Assembly: GCA_016748015.1 (NCBI GenBank)
Contig: JAAOMT010000518.1
Coordinates: forward strand, 345,388-409,387
Direction of reading: 5' to 3'
DNA length: 64,000 nucleotides
Source: Geosiphon pyriformis
Taxonomy: Eukaryota; Glomeromycota; Glomeromycetes; Archaeosporales; Geosiphonaceae
Shown: positions 37,132 through 50,839 of the stretch, one piece after another
How positions within the stretch are numbered: the stretch's first letter is position 1
Layout of the letters: every line of letters starts with the position of its first letter
Program-made: the position numbers and the translations under genes
The notes under the pieces: generated by a model
Databases searched by the model: none
Seen by the model: the letters and a program-made list of their open reading frames with translations, nothing else
What the model was told of the DNA's origin: nothing

Positions 37132-39480
37132 ATATTTTCAGTTTGACTAAAATATATACTTGTCAATGCTTTAACATAAATTCCTAAAATTACTACCAAA
37201 AAATTATTATTAAACAAAAGACAAACTAATAAAAAATAACTTTGAATTTTTAACATTTTATATATATGACAAACCAACTTATTATCTATTATTATTGTTA
37301 TATTTAAATTCAAATAGCCAGAATTTAAACTAAACACAAAAACTTTTAAATCAAAAAACTTGTTTTTTATTTAAGACTTAATCTGTTCTTTTAGTTTCAT
37401 ATTAATAATAATAAAAACCAAATTACCAGAATTTTTATGTTATCTAATAATATTTTTTTATTTAGCCAAATTGTTTATCTTTCTAATATTACATATTGCA
37501 AACTTCCAAACATAATCAGTTATTAAGATAAAAAATGTACCAAAAAACTTAAGCCAAAGCACAATTGATTTAATTTTGCCAAAACTGAATCAATAAAAAT
37601 TTTAAAAGCAATTATTTTCTATTTCAAGTTACTTATTTTATTAATTAAAACTTTAAAGCTATTTATATTTAAATCTGAAGTCTTAATTTTGCTGTTAAAA
37701 AAAAAAAAAAAACAATATCTGTAAGTTATCTAAAATCATATTTAAATTCAAACTTAAAATTAATAACACAAAAACAATTAAAAAAAAAATTAAAAAACAA
37801 AAACCAAAAACACCAAATTTGTATTGTTTAACTTTTATATAATATTAAATACTTGGTTAGCCAAGAATTTTAAAGAATACTTCAAAGAAATCAGACAAGT
37901 ATTAATAAACAAACCATTTTGTAAGACAAAAAGAATCTTATCAAAATACAGAGCACCAAAAAAAAACAATTCAAAACCAAAACCAAAGTAAGTATTATTA
38001 AGAACAGAAGCCAATAAAATTATTTAGGTTTATAATTTGTTATTAAAAACAGCAGAATATGAGATAAAAACACTTTTTTTAATATATAACTTGGCCAATT
38101 AAAAACAATCTATATCTAAAGCAAATTTTTTATCTATTTTCAAAAACAGAAAAGTAAATGCACTTGATTTATTATAATTTAGAACAAAATATTTAAAACA
38201 TCTACATTTTTTACAACAAATTAAACTTAGTCTAATCCAAAAAAGTTTCATATTATCAAAAATTAGTTCTGTATAAAAGATTAATTCTAATTTTTTTTTG
38301 ATCCAAAACTAATTACAACACAATAAACTTTATTGTTAGCTTCAAATAATTAATTAACTATATATGTTTCATATTAACTTTTTCTAATAAAACATTTAAA
38401 TTATAAGCAGTTGTTTTTACAAACAGCATAAATAAAAACACTCTAAACTGATTTCTTAATATTTAAATATTATGATTTTTTATAGTTTTGGCAATATGTA
38501 TTAAATTTTTTCCAATTAAAAATAACTACTTTGATGTTAACTAATTAGCTTGACTTAATTTGACAAATTTTATTACAATTTTCTGTTATAGCTTAATAAA
38601 TTATAATTGAATTGACACTATTTAACCAAATTTAAAGAAAACTATAATAATTATTTTTTTTAGCATATCTATGAAAATTTTTTTAATAATTATAGCTCAA
38701 TCTGAACAAAATTTTTGTTTTTTGAGATTATTGTTTACTTTAATGCTTTTTTTTAGTCAATAATACAACTTTTTTTATGTTCTTTTTTGATGTAATATAA
38801 ATCTGATAATTTTTTTAAATTTTAAAAAGATAATAATCTTCACAAAACAATTTATTTTTAAATTTTTTTTTTTAATAATCTGTATTTTTGTTATTACTAA
38901 TTTATGTTTAACTGCCAATAAATTAATATTTAAAGCAAAAGTTTTTTTAAAAACTATTTTAACTTGAGTTTTCACTATTTTAAAGTTAATTTACTTTTTG
39001 TTTAGAAAAATATAAAAAAGAAAAAGAAGAGATTTTTTATTTTTATTTATGTTATAATTAATTACATCAATAGAAGAACTATATTTCAAACTAATATTAA
39101 TTTTCTTAGCTTTAAAGATTATTATTAATATATTACCAATATTATTATTACTGAATTTACTATTTATATCTAAATATATATTACTTTTAAAATCAGATTT
39201 AACCAAAAAGATATTTTTATTATTATTAAAGTGCTTAATATTACTTATAAAAACTTTTTTTTTCTAAAAGAAAGAATTTTCAACTGGACCATGAAAAGTT
39301 TTCTTAAGCACTTTTTTCTTAAACATAATGCTATTTGAAACAGTTTCCAAATTTACCATAAAAAAATTATTTGCTTAAAAAAATATTAAGAGTAATATTA
39401 CAAAAAAAACAAAACAAAAACTTCTTTATCAAAAAAATATTCTTTGAAAAATTTGAATGTAAAAAAAAAAGAAGTTTTTA
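37132..39480 (-). pseudogene. Heavily decayed LINE copy B, 5' part (ORF1 and start of endonuclease)
   Basis: Minus-strand traces match copy A and the remembered family: the ORF1 N-terminal part near 39206-38991, then KKTFALNINLLAVKHKLVITK (about 38950-38890; copy A has KKSFALDIDLNKV). The endonuclease trace LKIQSYFLLVCLLFNNNFLVVILGIYV (about 37245-37165) corresponds to copy A IPGHFVSVQLLFKNKLSVVFLGLY. It ends at SQTENI next to the LTR. Joined to 29628 with one ATAT, the frame continues as TENIKFFIAK, so this and 25262-29632 are one LINE. Confidence 0.75.
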
Positions 39481-40560
39481 TATTATTATTATTTTATTAT
39501 TTATAATATAATTACAAAAGCCAAAAAAAACCAATTATTTTATTAATATTAAATTTTTTTGCTTTAAAAATATTTGTTTTAAAGTTAAAATAAGTTTAAT
39601 TTTTATTATCTATTTTATAATTACTATTAGCCAACAAATTATTGTTTGTTTTTTTATTTAAGCTAGTTTTTATGTTCAAAAATTTATTAATACTAATCAA
39701 AGATTTGGTTAAAAATATATTTTTTTTATTGTTTAAATGTTTAATATTGTTAATTAAAATCTTTTATTTTTAAGAAAAAATATTATTAATAGAATTATAA
39801 ATAGGTTTTTTAACTGTTTTTTTAATTATATTATTATTTATAATAATTGTTAAGATTATTATAAAAGAGTTTGTTTTTTGAAAAATTGTAAAAAAAATAA
39901 TAAAAAAAAACAATAAATTTAAAATATATGAAAAAAAAAAGTTAAAATTTTAATCAATTGTATATAATATTAATAAAAAGTATTAAAACTTTATTAATAA
40001 TATTTTTAAATATTGTAATTATAATTATAATTAAATTAAATTCTTTTATAAAAAATTTTTATAAAAAATTATAACCAATTTAAATTATTTATAATAATAA
40101 AAATTTTAAAAAATAAAAACAACAACAACAACAATAATAGTAATATATTTGCTTTAAAAATTTTTTAAGTTTAAGTTTAAAAATGTATATATTGTAATTT
40201 GTAATTAAATTATACTTAATAAACAGATTAAATAAAATAATTAACAAAATAAAAATTATTGTAAAATTATTTTAATATTTTTATTAAAGATTAATAAAAT
40301 GTGTTTTTTACAAATTTAAAGTATTAAAATAAATTTACATATTTAAAACTTTTAGTCAATGTAACGAAATTCAAAAAGCCAAAAAATCCAAAGTATATAA
40401 CTGTTAAATATATAAAAATGTAATATATTGGAATTTGCAAAAAATAATATAAAAATGCTTAGTATTATTTATTTATTATAATATGAAGAATACCAATAAA
40501 CTGAAAAATCAATTAATAATAAAGAGAATCATTTTTTTGAATATTATTTGGCTTATTTCG
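39481..40560 (-). other. AT-rich DNA with a second decayed LINE ORF1 start
   Basis: About 1 kb of nearly pure A/T. The part at 39640-39790 repeats, with changes, the pattern at 39120-39270 on the same strand, suggesting another LINE 5' end or a local duplication. Beyond about 40000 I see nothing recognisable. Confidence 0.4.
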
Positions 40561-41574
40561 TCAATCTTGGATATATTCTATAAAAACCACTAAAATATTC
40601 ATACATTTTACTGGTCGATTCAGATTTTCTAATGGTATGAGCTTGACACAAAGATATTTTGTAATTCCAAGAAGAGCCCTTTAAAATAAAAAAGCTCAGA
40701 ACCTAAAGCCTTTTTATTATTAACCTAACACAAATTATAAAATTCATCTAAGGTGGTAGTGATAAATAATAATAGCAAAATGACCATTGGACTCTGCTTG
40801 AATTTGTCAAAAAACTAGCAATTGTTTTGTTTGAATTTTGAAATTTCTCAGCTCCAACGTAATAATAATGTTCGTAAAATAAAAATAAAAGCATATAATG
40901 ATATTGTCCATGTTGGAATTTTTGCCGTGCCCAGAGAAAATTTCAAAGGTTTAAAAATTGGGTGTATCAAGGAGGCCGAATAAAGAAAATTAAAATAAAC
41001 GCCCCTGTAAAGATGACATGTGTCGTTAAATGGATAGGGAGATAAGATCTGTATATGTTGGTGTGTGGAGCACCTGTCCCCAAAATCTTGGCGATCTCTT
41101 TATTTGAACAAATAATAAACATTAAAAATTAAAAGGCGTCTGTCCTTAAAAAGAAAAGGTCTAAAATATACAGGGCCTACCAGGGCTTACTTTTTGTTAT
41201 CAAAACAATTTTGGGGATTAAGGTTGTGCATATTTATAGGAATGAAAATAAGAAATAATTCCGATAATTGTTGTTAATTTTATAATGACTTTAAAAATGA
41301 TATCGGGGGCGGGTAAAGGGCCGAATGGAGGATGGTAAAAAAGTAGAAATTTACTGGCGAATAAAAACCGGGGAACAAAGAACCAATTTATCCGCTATAA
41401 TGTGAAAAAGATTGAAAAATAGGGAACCATATTCTATGCTGTAAATAGTGATTTTCCCATTTTGATTTTTCCTCATTTCTTCTCAGAATTCTTTTATATG
41501 AAAAATTTGATATGAATTATTTTGTGCGAAAAAAATTATGAAAAGATTGATCTTTGAATAAAATTAACACTTAC
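40561..41574. other. Intergenic DNA, 3' side of VTS1
   Basis: Composition rises to normal here. No protein family is recognised in any frame. The VTS1 3' UTR and possibly a short last exon should lie in 41400-41574. I see no RNA gene. Confidence 0.4.
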
Positions 41575-43639
41575 CATAGCAGTTTTAACTTTTTCAAATT
41601 CTTTTAGCATTTTACGACGTGCTCCGAGAGCTGCAACCCCTTTTTGTTCAAGAGCGGTATCATCCAATTCAATTATATCTTGCCACTTCATCCCCTCAAA
41701 TACTGAAGTATATTTGTGCAAACGAAGGCTACGTAGCCATTGAGGAATATCTAAAAAGGTAATCAAGAGGTATCAATCAATCAAATAATTCATATTTCGT
41801 AATCATATAATCAGATATTTTAGCTTCAAAAATTCGAAATGATGGTAACCTGCTAAAAGATTGAAATCAACAGTGTCATCATTTTGTTTCTTTTTATTTT
41901 TACCGAGACCTTTCGCATTGCTGGCATTATGTGAGGCATCACTATGATCACTTAGATAACCAATTTCACCCCCGTTATCATCAACATAATGTATTCCAAC
42001 ACCTGGAGGTTGTAAATGAGTTGATTTTCCACCAACTGCTGCGTTCCATGGATGAATTTGATATAAAACACCAGAAGGATTTGTACTTGGAGATGCAGGG
42101 CGAGATCCTTGCCTAGATCCAAGTGTTTTTGGACTTGGCAATGGAGATTGTTGTGGAGATCGAGAGTTCCCATCTGGGTCATACATTGAAAGGACAATGT
42201 TTGCTTGGTTTGCATATTTTTCTTCGTGAACGGTAGCAGGAACACCGGATTGTCCCTTTCCATGATTTCTACGAAATTTCTTTACGTCACTCTCAAGAAC
42301 AACACGGTTTCCAGAACTATTACTAATACTCCAATTGGTCAATTTTTTTGTAACGATATCAGCTTCAGCGGCAGCTTTTGCAGCTTTATTTTCAGCAAAC
42401 ATTGGTACTACAGGTGTTGAAACCATACTAGCCCAACTTCCACCAACCAACGGGGATAATTCACCATCAAATGCTACAGTTCCAGGACGTGGTGATCGTA
42501 TAGGAAAATTAGCAGTTGTCCATGGAAGAGTACTAAGATCCGCTGATTTTGGACGCCCGTTACTAGTTCTATCTTTATTATTGACACCACTATTGGCTGT
42601 ACCTGGAGCCCAGACAGGTTGATCACTTTCTGATACCATAGATTTTGGTCTTGAAGAATATAACGCCGCAGTTCTATTGCCTGTATTGGCTTGAAGTCTA
42701 GCTCTTTGCTGGGCCAAAGCAGCAGCAGGATCCGAATAAATTGCAGCTTCAGGTGATAAAAATTCTATACCAGAATGACGATCATACAATCGACGTGGAT
42801 ATGAGGGACTTGTTGGCGACTTGAGAGCCATCCCGGCGAGTTTAGCCTCGACCTCAGCCTTAGCCATAGCTCCCGCCAATTGAGCTTGCATCATATCTAA
42901 TAATGAAGAAATAAATTTATTGAAAGAAGTGGAGTATCAGAAGGAATTGAATTTAATCAAATAGACTCTAATGGATAGAAATAAGAAACACTTTACCTTT
43001 TTCTGGATTTGCCGGAGACAATAAAGCCCCCATTGGATCGTTTCTAGCCATTTGTTGTAAGACGGTAATAAAAAATCTAATTTGCACTTGGGTCGAATGT
43101 TGTAACAAGCTGTATAAGGCAGCAGTTCGTTCAGCCTCTGATAATACACGGAACCATTGTTCAAGCGCACCAAGTTCTTCTTTGAAGTTTTGGTCTAAAC
43201 TGGCAGTCGCCATTTCTTCGAGGGTTTGTTCGTAGTGTTGTAAGTCTTCGAACCACTTATCAATTGCTTCGGCTATAACCAACAAACGTTAGGAGGAAAA
43301 TGTTGAGTTTTGAAACCAAGATAAAAATGACGAGGATTGTGACCCGTGACGAGATTCAAGATCTTGCATTCTCAAAAGGGAACTGCGACAACCGTGTGAA
43401 TATTCAGATATTTTCCCTAAAAGTAAGCGGACTTCTTATCGGAAGATTTTCTTACCTTCGGGTGAGTGATAAGAAGTGTTTGCGGAAAATATTTCAGAAG
43501 TTGGACGTGAAGAACCTCTATGGTTTTGCGGTTGTTGTTGTCCTAAGTGGGATAGGTCAATTGATTGACGATATTGTGGGTTTGATCCAGATTTTGCCTG
43601 AAGATTAAATTGCTCTGATACAGGACGTTGAGAGGTCAT
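41575..43639 (-). CDS. VTS1: Vts1/Smaug-type SAM-domain RNA-binding protein
   Basis: Post-transcriptional regulator; the family SAM domain binds hairpin (Smaug recognition element) mRNAs and recruits deadenylation. ATG at 43639. Exons 43639-43456, 43272-42997, 42896-41850 and 41750-41575 give 561 codons in frame. Residues about 60-150 hold the conserved N-terminal fungal Vts1 block ([49 protein letters not shown]). The middle is low-complexity Ser/Pro/Ala. The SAM domain (about 503-560) reads [45 protein letters not shown]. After the ATG codon at 41577-41575 comes a good donor (GTAAGT). Either a short last exon follows that I cannot place, or the intron is read through to a stop at 41536. Transcribed divergently from the IF2 gene. 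Confidence 0.9.
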
Positions 43640-44787
43640 GATGAGTAAGGTTAATGGAAGAAAAGGGAAGGCAAAAAGGAATTGGGAAGGTAAAAATGAT
43701 ATGAATAGTCCAAACTTGAGTTGATGATGAATGAAAGAGTTGGTATGTTAGGGGATAAGGAAGAAAGTAGTGCGCTTTCTATAAAGGTTATTAACTAGCG
43801 ATATACAAGTTCAATAACAAATTAGGCTACTACTACTGCTTTCCTGCTGCTGCTGCTGCTGCTGCTCGTTTCTTTACTAGTATCAGAGAGAGAGAGGGTG
43901 AGAGAGAGAAGGAGAAGGAGAGGGAGAGGGAGAGTACTTTTGTGTACCTTGGTATTTGTCGGTCGGTTAAGATAGACGACGATAATGATAATGATAATAA
44001 TACTTGTTTCTGTTTTGCACCGCTTGTCGCTTTATGTACTATTGGGGAAGTCACGAGTAGTTTTTCAAAGTCTTTGGCTACACAAATTTCCTTTCACGTA
44101 TAATTGAATTATTTCCTTCGATATAGAAAAGTCAAGAGCATTTGTTAACTCTTCCTTGGATTCTTTGATGATAAATCAAAATATTATTTTAAGATCTATC
44201 TCTTTTTTGAACTTCACGTTTTCAGATCTTGGAAATAATGTTTGTAAAGTCGCGAGGAAACCTTGGTTTTTGATTTCAATGCAAATTATGCCCGCAGAAA
44301 GCATACTATATAGTCTATTTTTAAATTTTGCATGAATTTTATCGATTTTATTGTTTCAAATTTTGAGAAATTCTATTTATAGGTGATATCTTTGTTCATA
44401 TAAAAAATACTGTGCCAGTTAAATTTATTTTATTACGTAACGATTGGCCGTTCAGAAAAAAGCTTTTAAATATATTTTAGGTACTAATTCTAGCACTTTA
44501 TGAAACGTTGCATTATAACCAATTTTTTCATTTATTGTTTTAAGAAAATTTTAGAAAATAAAATTGTTCATTCAATAATAATAATAAGAGATATATAATA
44601 AAATCAAGTTTAACATTTTAAATAACTTTTTTTTTTTGAATTAATTTTTAATTTTAATAATTATTATTTTAATGAATAATGAAAAATTATTTTTATAATA
44701 AAATAATTCAAAATTTGTATAAAAACTTTTATTTATATCATGTATCACATGTGAATTTGATTTTCCACGCCAAACTTCATACTCGAG
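43640..44787. promoter_or_regulatory. Divergent promoter region between VTS1 and mitochondrial IF2
   Basis: About 1.15 kb separates two start codons facing away from each other. Near VTS1 lie a GCT run (43845-43866) and a GA-rich stretch (43886-43934), then ATGATAATGATAAT. Toward IF2 the sequence becomes AT-rich (44480-44700). No defined TATA box or factor site can be proven by eye. Confidence 0.4.
43845..43934. repeat. GCT microsatellite and GA-rich tract
   Basis: Seven GCT units at 43845-43866 are followed by GAGAGA and GGAGAA runs at 43886-43934. They lie 200-300 bases upstream of the VTS1 ATG and would be CAG and CT repeats on the VTS1 sense strand. Confidence 0.8.
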
Positions 44788-47496
44788 ATGAATTTTCACT
44801 TCCTCAAGAACCCTACAAGAATTTACTTCAAATTAGCACGCAAACCAACACCAATTCTAACCAATACACTTTTTGAGTCGAACCTGAACTTTTTTAATTC
44901 TTTAAATTTTTCCTTTATTCACAAAAGGTGCTTTAATGAAATTGCTTTTGGTGCCTTGAAGAAACGACCGATACCTCCAGACATGTCGATTTATCCTCTA
45001 AGGCCTCCTATAGTCACAATAATGGGTCATGTTGACCACGGAAAAACAACTTTGCTAGATGCATTAAGAAAGTCCTCAGTTGCAGCAGGTGAAGCGGGTG
45101 GGATTACCCAGCATATAGGTGCTTTCTCTGGTAAGAATATGGTTTAATACAGCAAATTGTTTTTAGATTTTCTTCTATTGTCAAAGATTTATTTTACTAA
45201 GAAACCGTGATACTTTCTTTGACATTTAGTGACCTTGCCTTCTAAGCAGACCATTACCTTTCTCGATACTCCTGGTCACGCCGCTTTCTCTGCAATGCGT
45301 GCTCGTGGCGCCCATGTAACCGATATCGTGGTTTTGGTAGTTGCAGCTGACGACGGTGTTATGCCACAAACAATCGAAGCTATTAATCATGCAAAAAACG
45401 CTGGAGGTAAAAAAAATTAGTTTCCCATCCTCTGAACTCTTAATTGTCCTTTGTCATATTCTGTCGCGGGTTTTTTATATCACATTCAGAACCAAAAACT
45501 TAATTATGGCTTTTATACTCCATATTTTACGTTGTTCACATATCATGGAATACCGCGAGATCATTTACAGTACCCATAGTGGTGGCTATCAATAAAATTG
45601 ACAAGCATAATGCAAATACGGTAAATTTCTCTCCTGAGTTTTTAGTAAATCTAAAATACCTGGATAATTATTTAGAGTGATACTTTTTTGATATTATAAT
45701 TTTGCAGGCTAAAGTCCGTGAATCTCTTTTGGCACATGGTATAGATTTAGAGGAATTTGGGGGCGAAACACAAGCAGTTGAAGTATCAGGTTTGACGGTG
45801 AGCTAATAAATGTAGTTACTCCAATTTTTTCACAAAACACTTTGACCAAGAATTTGGCTTTTCATAATTCTTAAGGGTTATGGACTCGATTCATTAGAGG
45901 AATCCATTATAGTGCTTGCAGAAATCATGGATCTGCGTGCTGAAATAGATATACCCTCAGAGGGGGTGGTCATAGAATCTCAGATAGAAAGGGGAAGGGG
46001 GTCAGTACTCTTTTTAAGATTTTGAAAGTTATTTCTTTTCTTTACCGTAATATATACTCTTTCCAATGGATTCTAGTGATGTTGCGACTATCCTTATAAA
46101 ACGTGGAACATTAAAATTAGGAAGCGTTGTTGTTGGTGGAACGGCTTGGTGTAGAGTTCGTTCAATGATTGACGATAAAGGCCGCACCTTACAAAAAGCT
46201 TCACCTGGTACTCCAGTTCGAGTGATAGGCTGGAAAGATTTGCCACAAGCTGGCGACGAAGTAATTGAGGCTCCTGACGAAGTATTTATACTATGTCTCA
46301 AACGAGCATAAAAAAGACCAACTTAAAGGATTATTGAAAATATTTTATCATCATTTCAGGACTCAGCTAAATCTGAAGTAGAATATCGGCTTCTACTGAA
46401 AGAACAACAAAAACTGGCTATAGATTCGGATGTTATCAATCAAAAACGCAAGATTCGCCAAACCGAAGTTGAACAAGAGAAATCAAAAATAAAGGACTTT
46501 AGAAGAGAAGTATGGCTGTTCCATCAGGGGATGCGTGCAGAGTATCCTGTTCGCGAATCTATTAGGAAACCAGAATCCTTTATAGAAAATCATGAAAAGG
46601 AGTTAAGAGCCGTTGTCAAAGGTTCGCACATAAAACCCTCTAGTGCGTAAGGAGTATCGACTCATATATATATATACATATATATATTTAAGATTCTCTT
46701 ATTCAGCTGATGTAAGTGGCACCATCGAAGCCGTTGTTGATGCCCTAAATAGTATAGGCAATTCAGAGGTCCATTTTAATGTGGTTCAACATGGTGTTGG
46801 AAATATTACAGAGTCGGATGTCCAAATGGCGTCTACAAGTAAAGGTAGGTATATAAGATTTGCATAATCAAATCCAAAAGGTTTGTATTTTAATCAACCC
46901 AAGAATGTCCACACCAATGGTTTCTTCAACTTTTAATACCTCTTTTCTTTTGGATCTCTAGGTATCGTCCTCGGGTTTAATGTCAAGGCCGACAGAAAAG
47001 TTCAAAATGTGGCCAAGCAAGAGAAGGTGGAAATAGTGATACATAATGTTATTTATAAGCTTCTTGACGAAGTGAAAATTCGGATGAGTGAATTATTGCC
47101 ACCAATTCTGCAAACCCACGTCACGGGAGAAGCAACCATCTTGCAAATTTTCCAGCTAAATGTAAAGGGAAGAGAAACAAAACCTGTTGCTGGATGTCGA
47201 GTGATTAACGGAAAAGTATTGAAAAACCAAAAGGTCAAAATATTTAGAAAAGACCAAGAAATCTGGGAAGGCATGTCATTAAAGCTCTTTGAATATTTAA
47301 GTTGGTTAATAACCATTTTTAACCCTTCTCATTTTTTTCGCTAGGGTCGATCGACTCATTTAAACAAGTTAAAAAAGATATCACTGAGGCGACTAAAGGA
47401 GTAGAATGTGGCATCTCTTTTGATGGATTTATCGAATTCAAAGAAGGTGATCTCTTGAAAAGTTTCATCATTAAAGAAATTCCTCAAACTTTATGA
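44788..47496 (+). CDS. IFM1: Mitochondrial translation initiation factor IF-2 (GTPase)
   Basis: Delivers initiator tRNA to the mitochondrial ribosome and promotes subunit joining. Ten exons (44788-45130, 45230-45406, 45571-45620, 45708-45797, 45876-46000, 46077-46281, 46360-46621, 46707-46844, 46962-47270, 47345-47496) give 616 aa in frame. A basic, Phe/Asn/Ser-rich N-terminus ([20 protein letters not shown]) looks like a mitochondrial presequence. G domain: [12 protein letters not shown] (G1), GGITQHIG (G2), DTPGH (G3), NKID (G4). Domain II follows ([13 protein letters not shown]), then a charged linker, domain III ([14 protein letters not shown]) and C-terminal domain IV ([11 protein letters not shown]). 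The short N-terminal region fits the mitochondrial rather than cytosolic eIF5B form. The last intron uses a GC donor (GGAAG|GCATGT). Tail-to-tail with PP1. Confidence 0.92.
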
Positions 47497-48876
47497 GGCA
47501 TAAATGAAATGGACAGCTGGATCAATTTTGGTCTTATTTTATTAGAAGGTAAGATATCACAGAAAAAGATAAATGTAAGATCTAATATCATTTTTGATAT
47601 TCGACAATTAAGACCTCAAACGTAATAATACTGTGTCTTTGTTCATGACAATAAATCGAAAGTTTTGCAGCAAGGTGAGATATCTTTTTCAAAGCGAGAA
47701 CGATAGCTTGGCAATTTTTGTGATCAATGTTCATTTAAGGAAGCTACTTTTATATGGTGTAGCGCCAAAAATTGAAGGTGACGATTCTTGATGCTTGTTA
47801 ATGTCCACAAGTGGATTTATTTGTAAACAAATGTGTAGGTGATCCTCTATTTTCGAAAGATTTGACTAGTCAATCAGCAACAAAATGAGATAACTTTTGG
47901 TGCCAATCATCTCTAAAAATTCGCAATGTTCTCTTGATCTTCAAATTCAGAAAACAATGTTTTATTAATTGAAATTGTTAAATGCTCCAAATAAGCAATT
48001 TAGTTTGTGATACTAGTGATAAAATTCGTAAATTTATCAGGCTCTTTAAATGCAGTCTTGAATAAATTTTGGCTTCTGATAAGTTTTTATATCAGTCACT
48101 ATGAACATGTAACCGGAAGCTAAGTTCATTCACAATTATTGATCCTTTGGACTTAGAGATTGCAATTTATAACTTGATCTGGTGATTAAGATATTGTTGA
48201 ACCCAGGAAGCTTTTCATCACAAATATACGGTTTTTGGAGGCTGCAAGGCATCGACGAAATCAGAAAAAAATTTTACTTTCCCACACATGTATAAAATAT
48301 TATATACATTTAGATTGTTATCAATTAAATAACGCATCGATAATGGGCTCAGGCTCCCTGTGCTTAATCCACGGGATAACTCTACTCCCTTCAGTCTTCA
48401 TAAGCAACTCCAGGGTCCAAAGCTGCAAAAAAAACAGTCTAAGAGTCGACGGAAAAAAAAACTGCACACATTTATGCAAATCCCTCCTTGAATTCAGTTC
48501 TACATGCCCAGATGAATACAAAAATTGAAAACCCAAGGAGCAAAGATAAGAGTTCCATTACAGTTATACACTAACTCTTGTCCATATCGTTCCAAAGATA
48601 TCCAGCAATAGCTTATCTCTCAAATCTCATCATCGCGCTCTTCATCAACTGTTCGGCCACTCCTTTCTCTAGTGTCTTGTATAGTTAATTTTAAAGAAAA
48701 TAATCAAGTTGGAAAAGAAAGATAAAACATGAAAAAATATATATAGAGTAGACAAATCGTGGCGGTCCAAACAAGTGAAGTGGTAATTGCTCCGAGGAGC
48801 CACGTTATAGATTGAAAATCCAGAAAACAGGTCCTAGCCAGAAAGCCATTTTTGGATAATTGTCCAATTTCACTAA
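47497..48876. other. Convergent intergenic region between IF2 and PP1
   Basis: About 1.4 kb between two stop codons. Short open frames in both directions near 48235-48536 are in low-information sequence and match nothing. It presumably holds both 3' UTRs. No RNA gene is recognised. Confidence 0.5.
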
Positions 48877-50495
<1,619 letters not shown>

Positions 50496-50798
50496 TATAT
50501 GTTTTGCTTGCCCTTGGATGTTACGCGCAAGAGCCGGAGGAAGGCGAAAAAGAGGTAAAAGAGAGGGACGGAGAACGTAAGAGAAACGTTTGGACTCGAG
50601 AGGTTCGGAGACGATGGATAAAAGGCTGGCTAGGATTGGATGAATAAGCAAAAGGAAATTATGGCTGGTGTTTTTGTCAGTAAAGTGACTCGAGGGAGCC
50701 TGGAGGGATTAGGCGTGTAGGTCGAATTACCTAAAAAGAACAATTACGCTACTTAGTACCACTCAACGGAGGACAAGCATGCCCCTCGCAAGGTTTCA

Positions 50799-50839
<41 letters not shown>

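Noticed and set aside
48235-48536. Small genes between IF2 and PP1
   Set aside because: Both-strand frames of 70-97 codons over the same bases, no family resemblance, no splice or codon signal; most likely 3' UTR or spacer.
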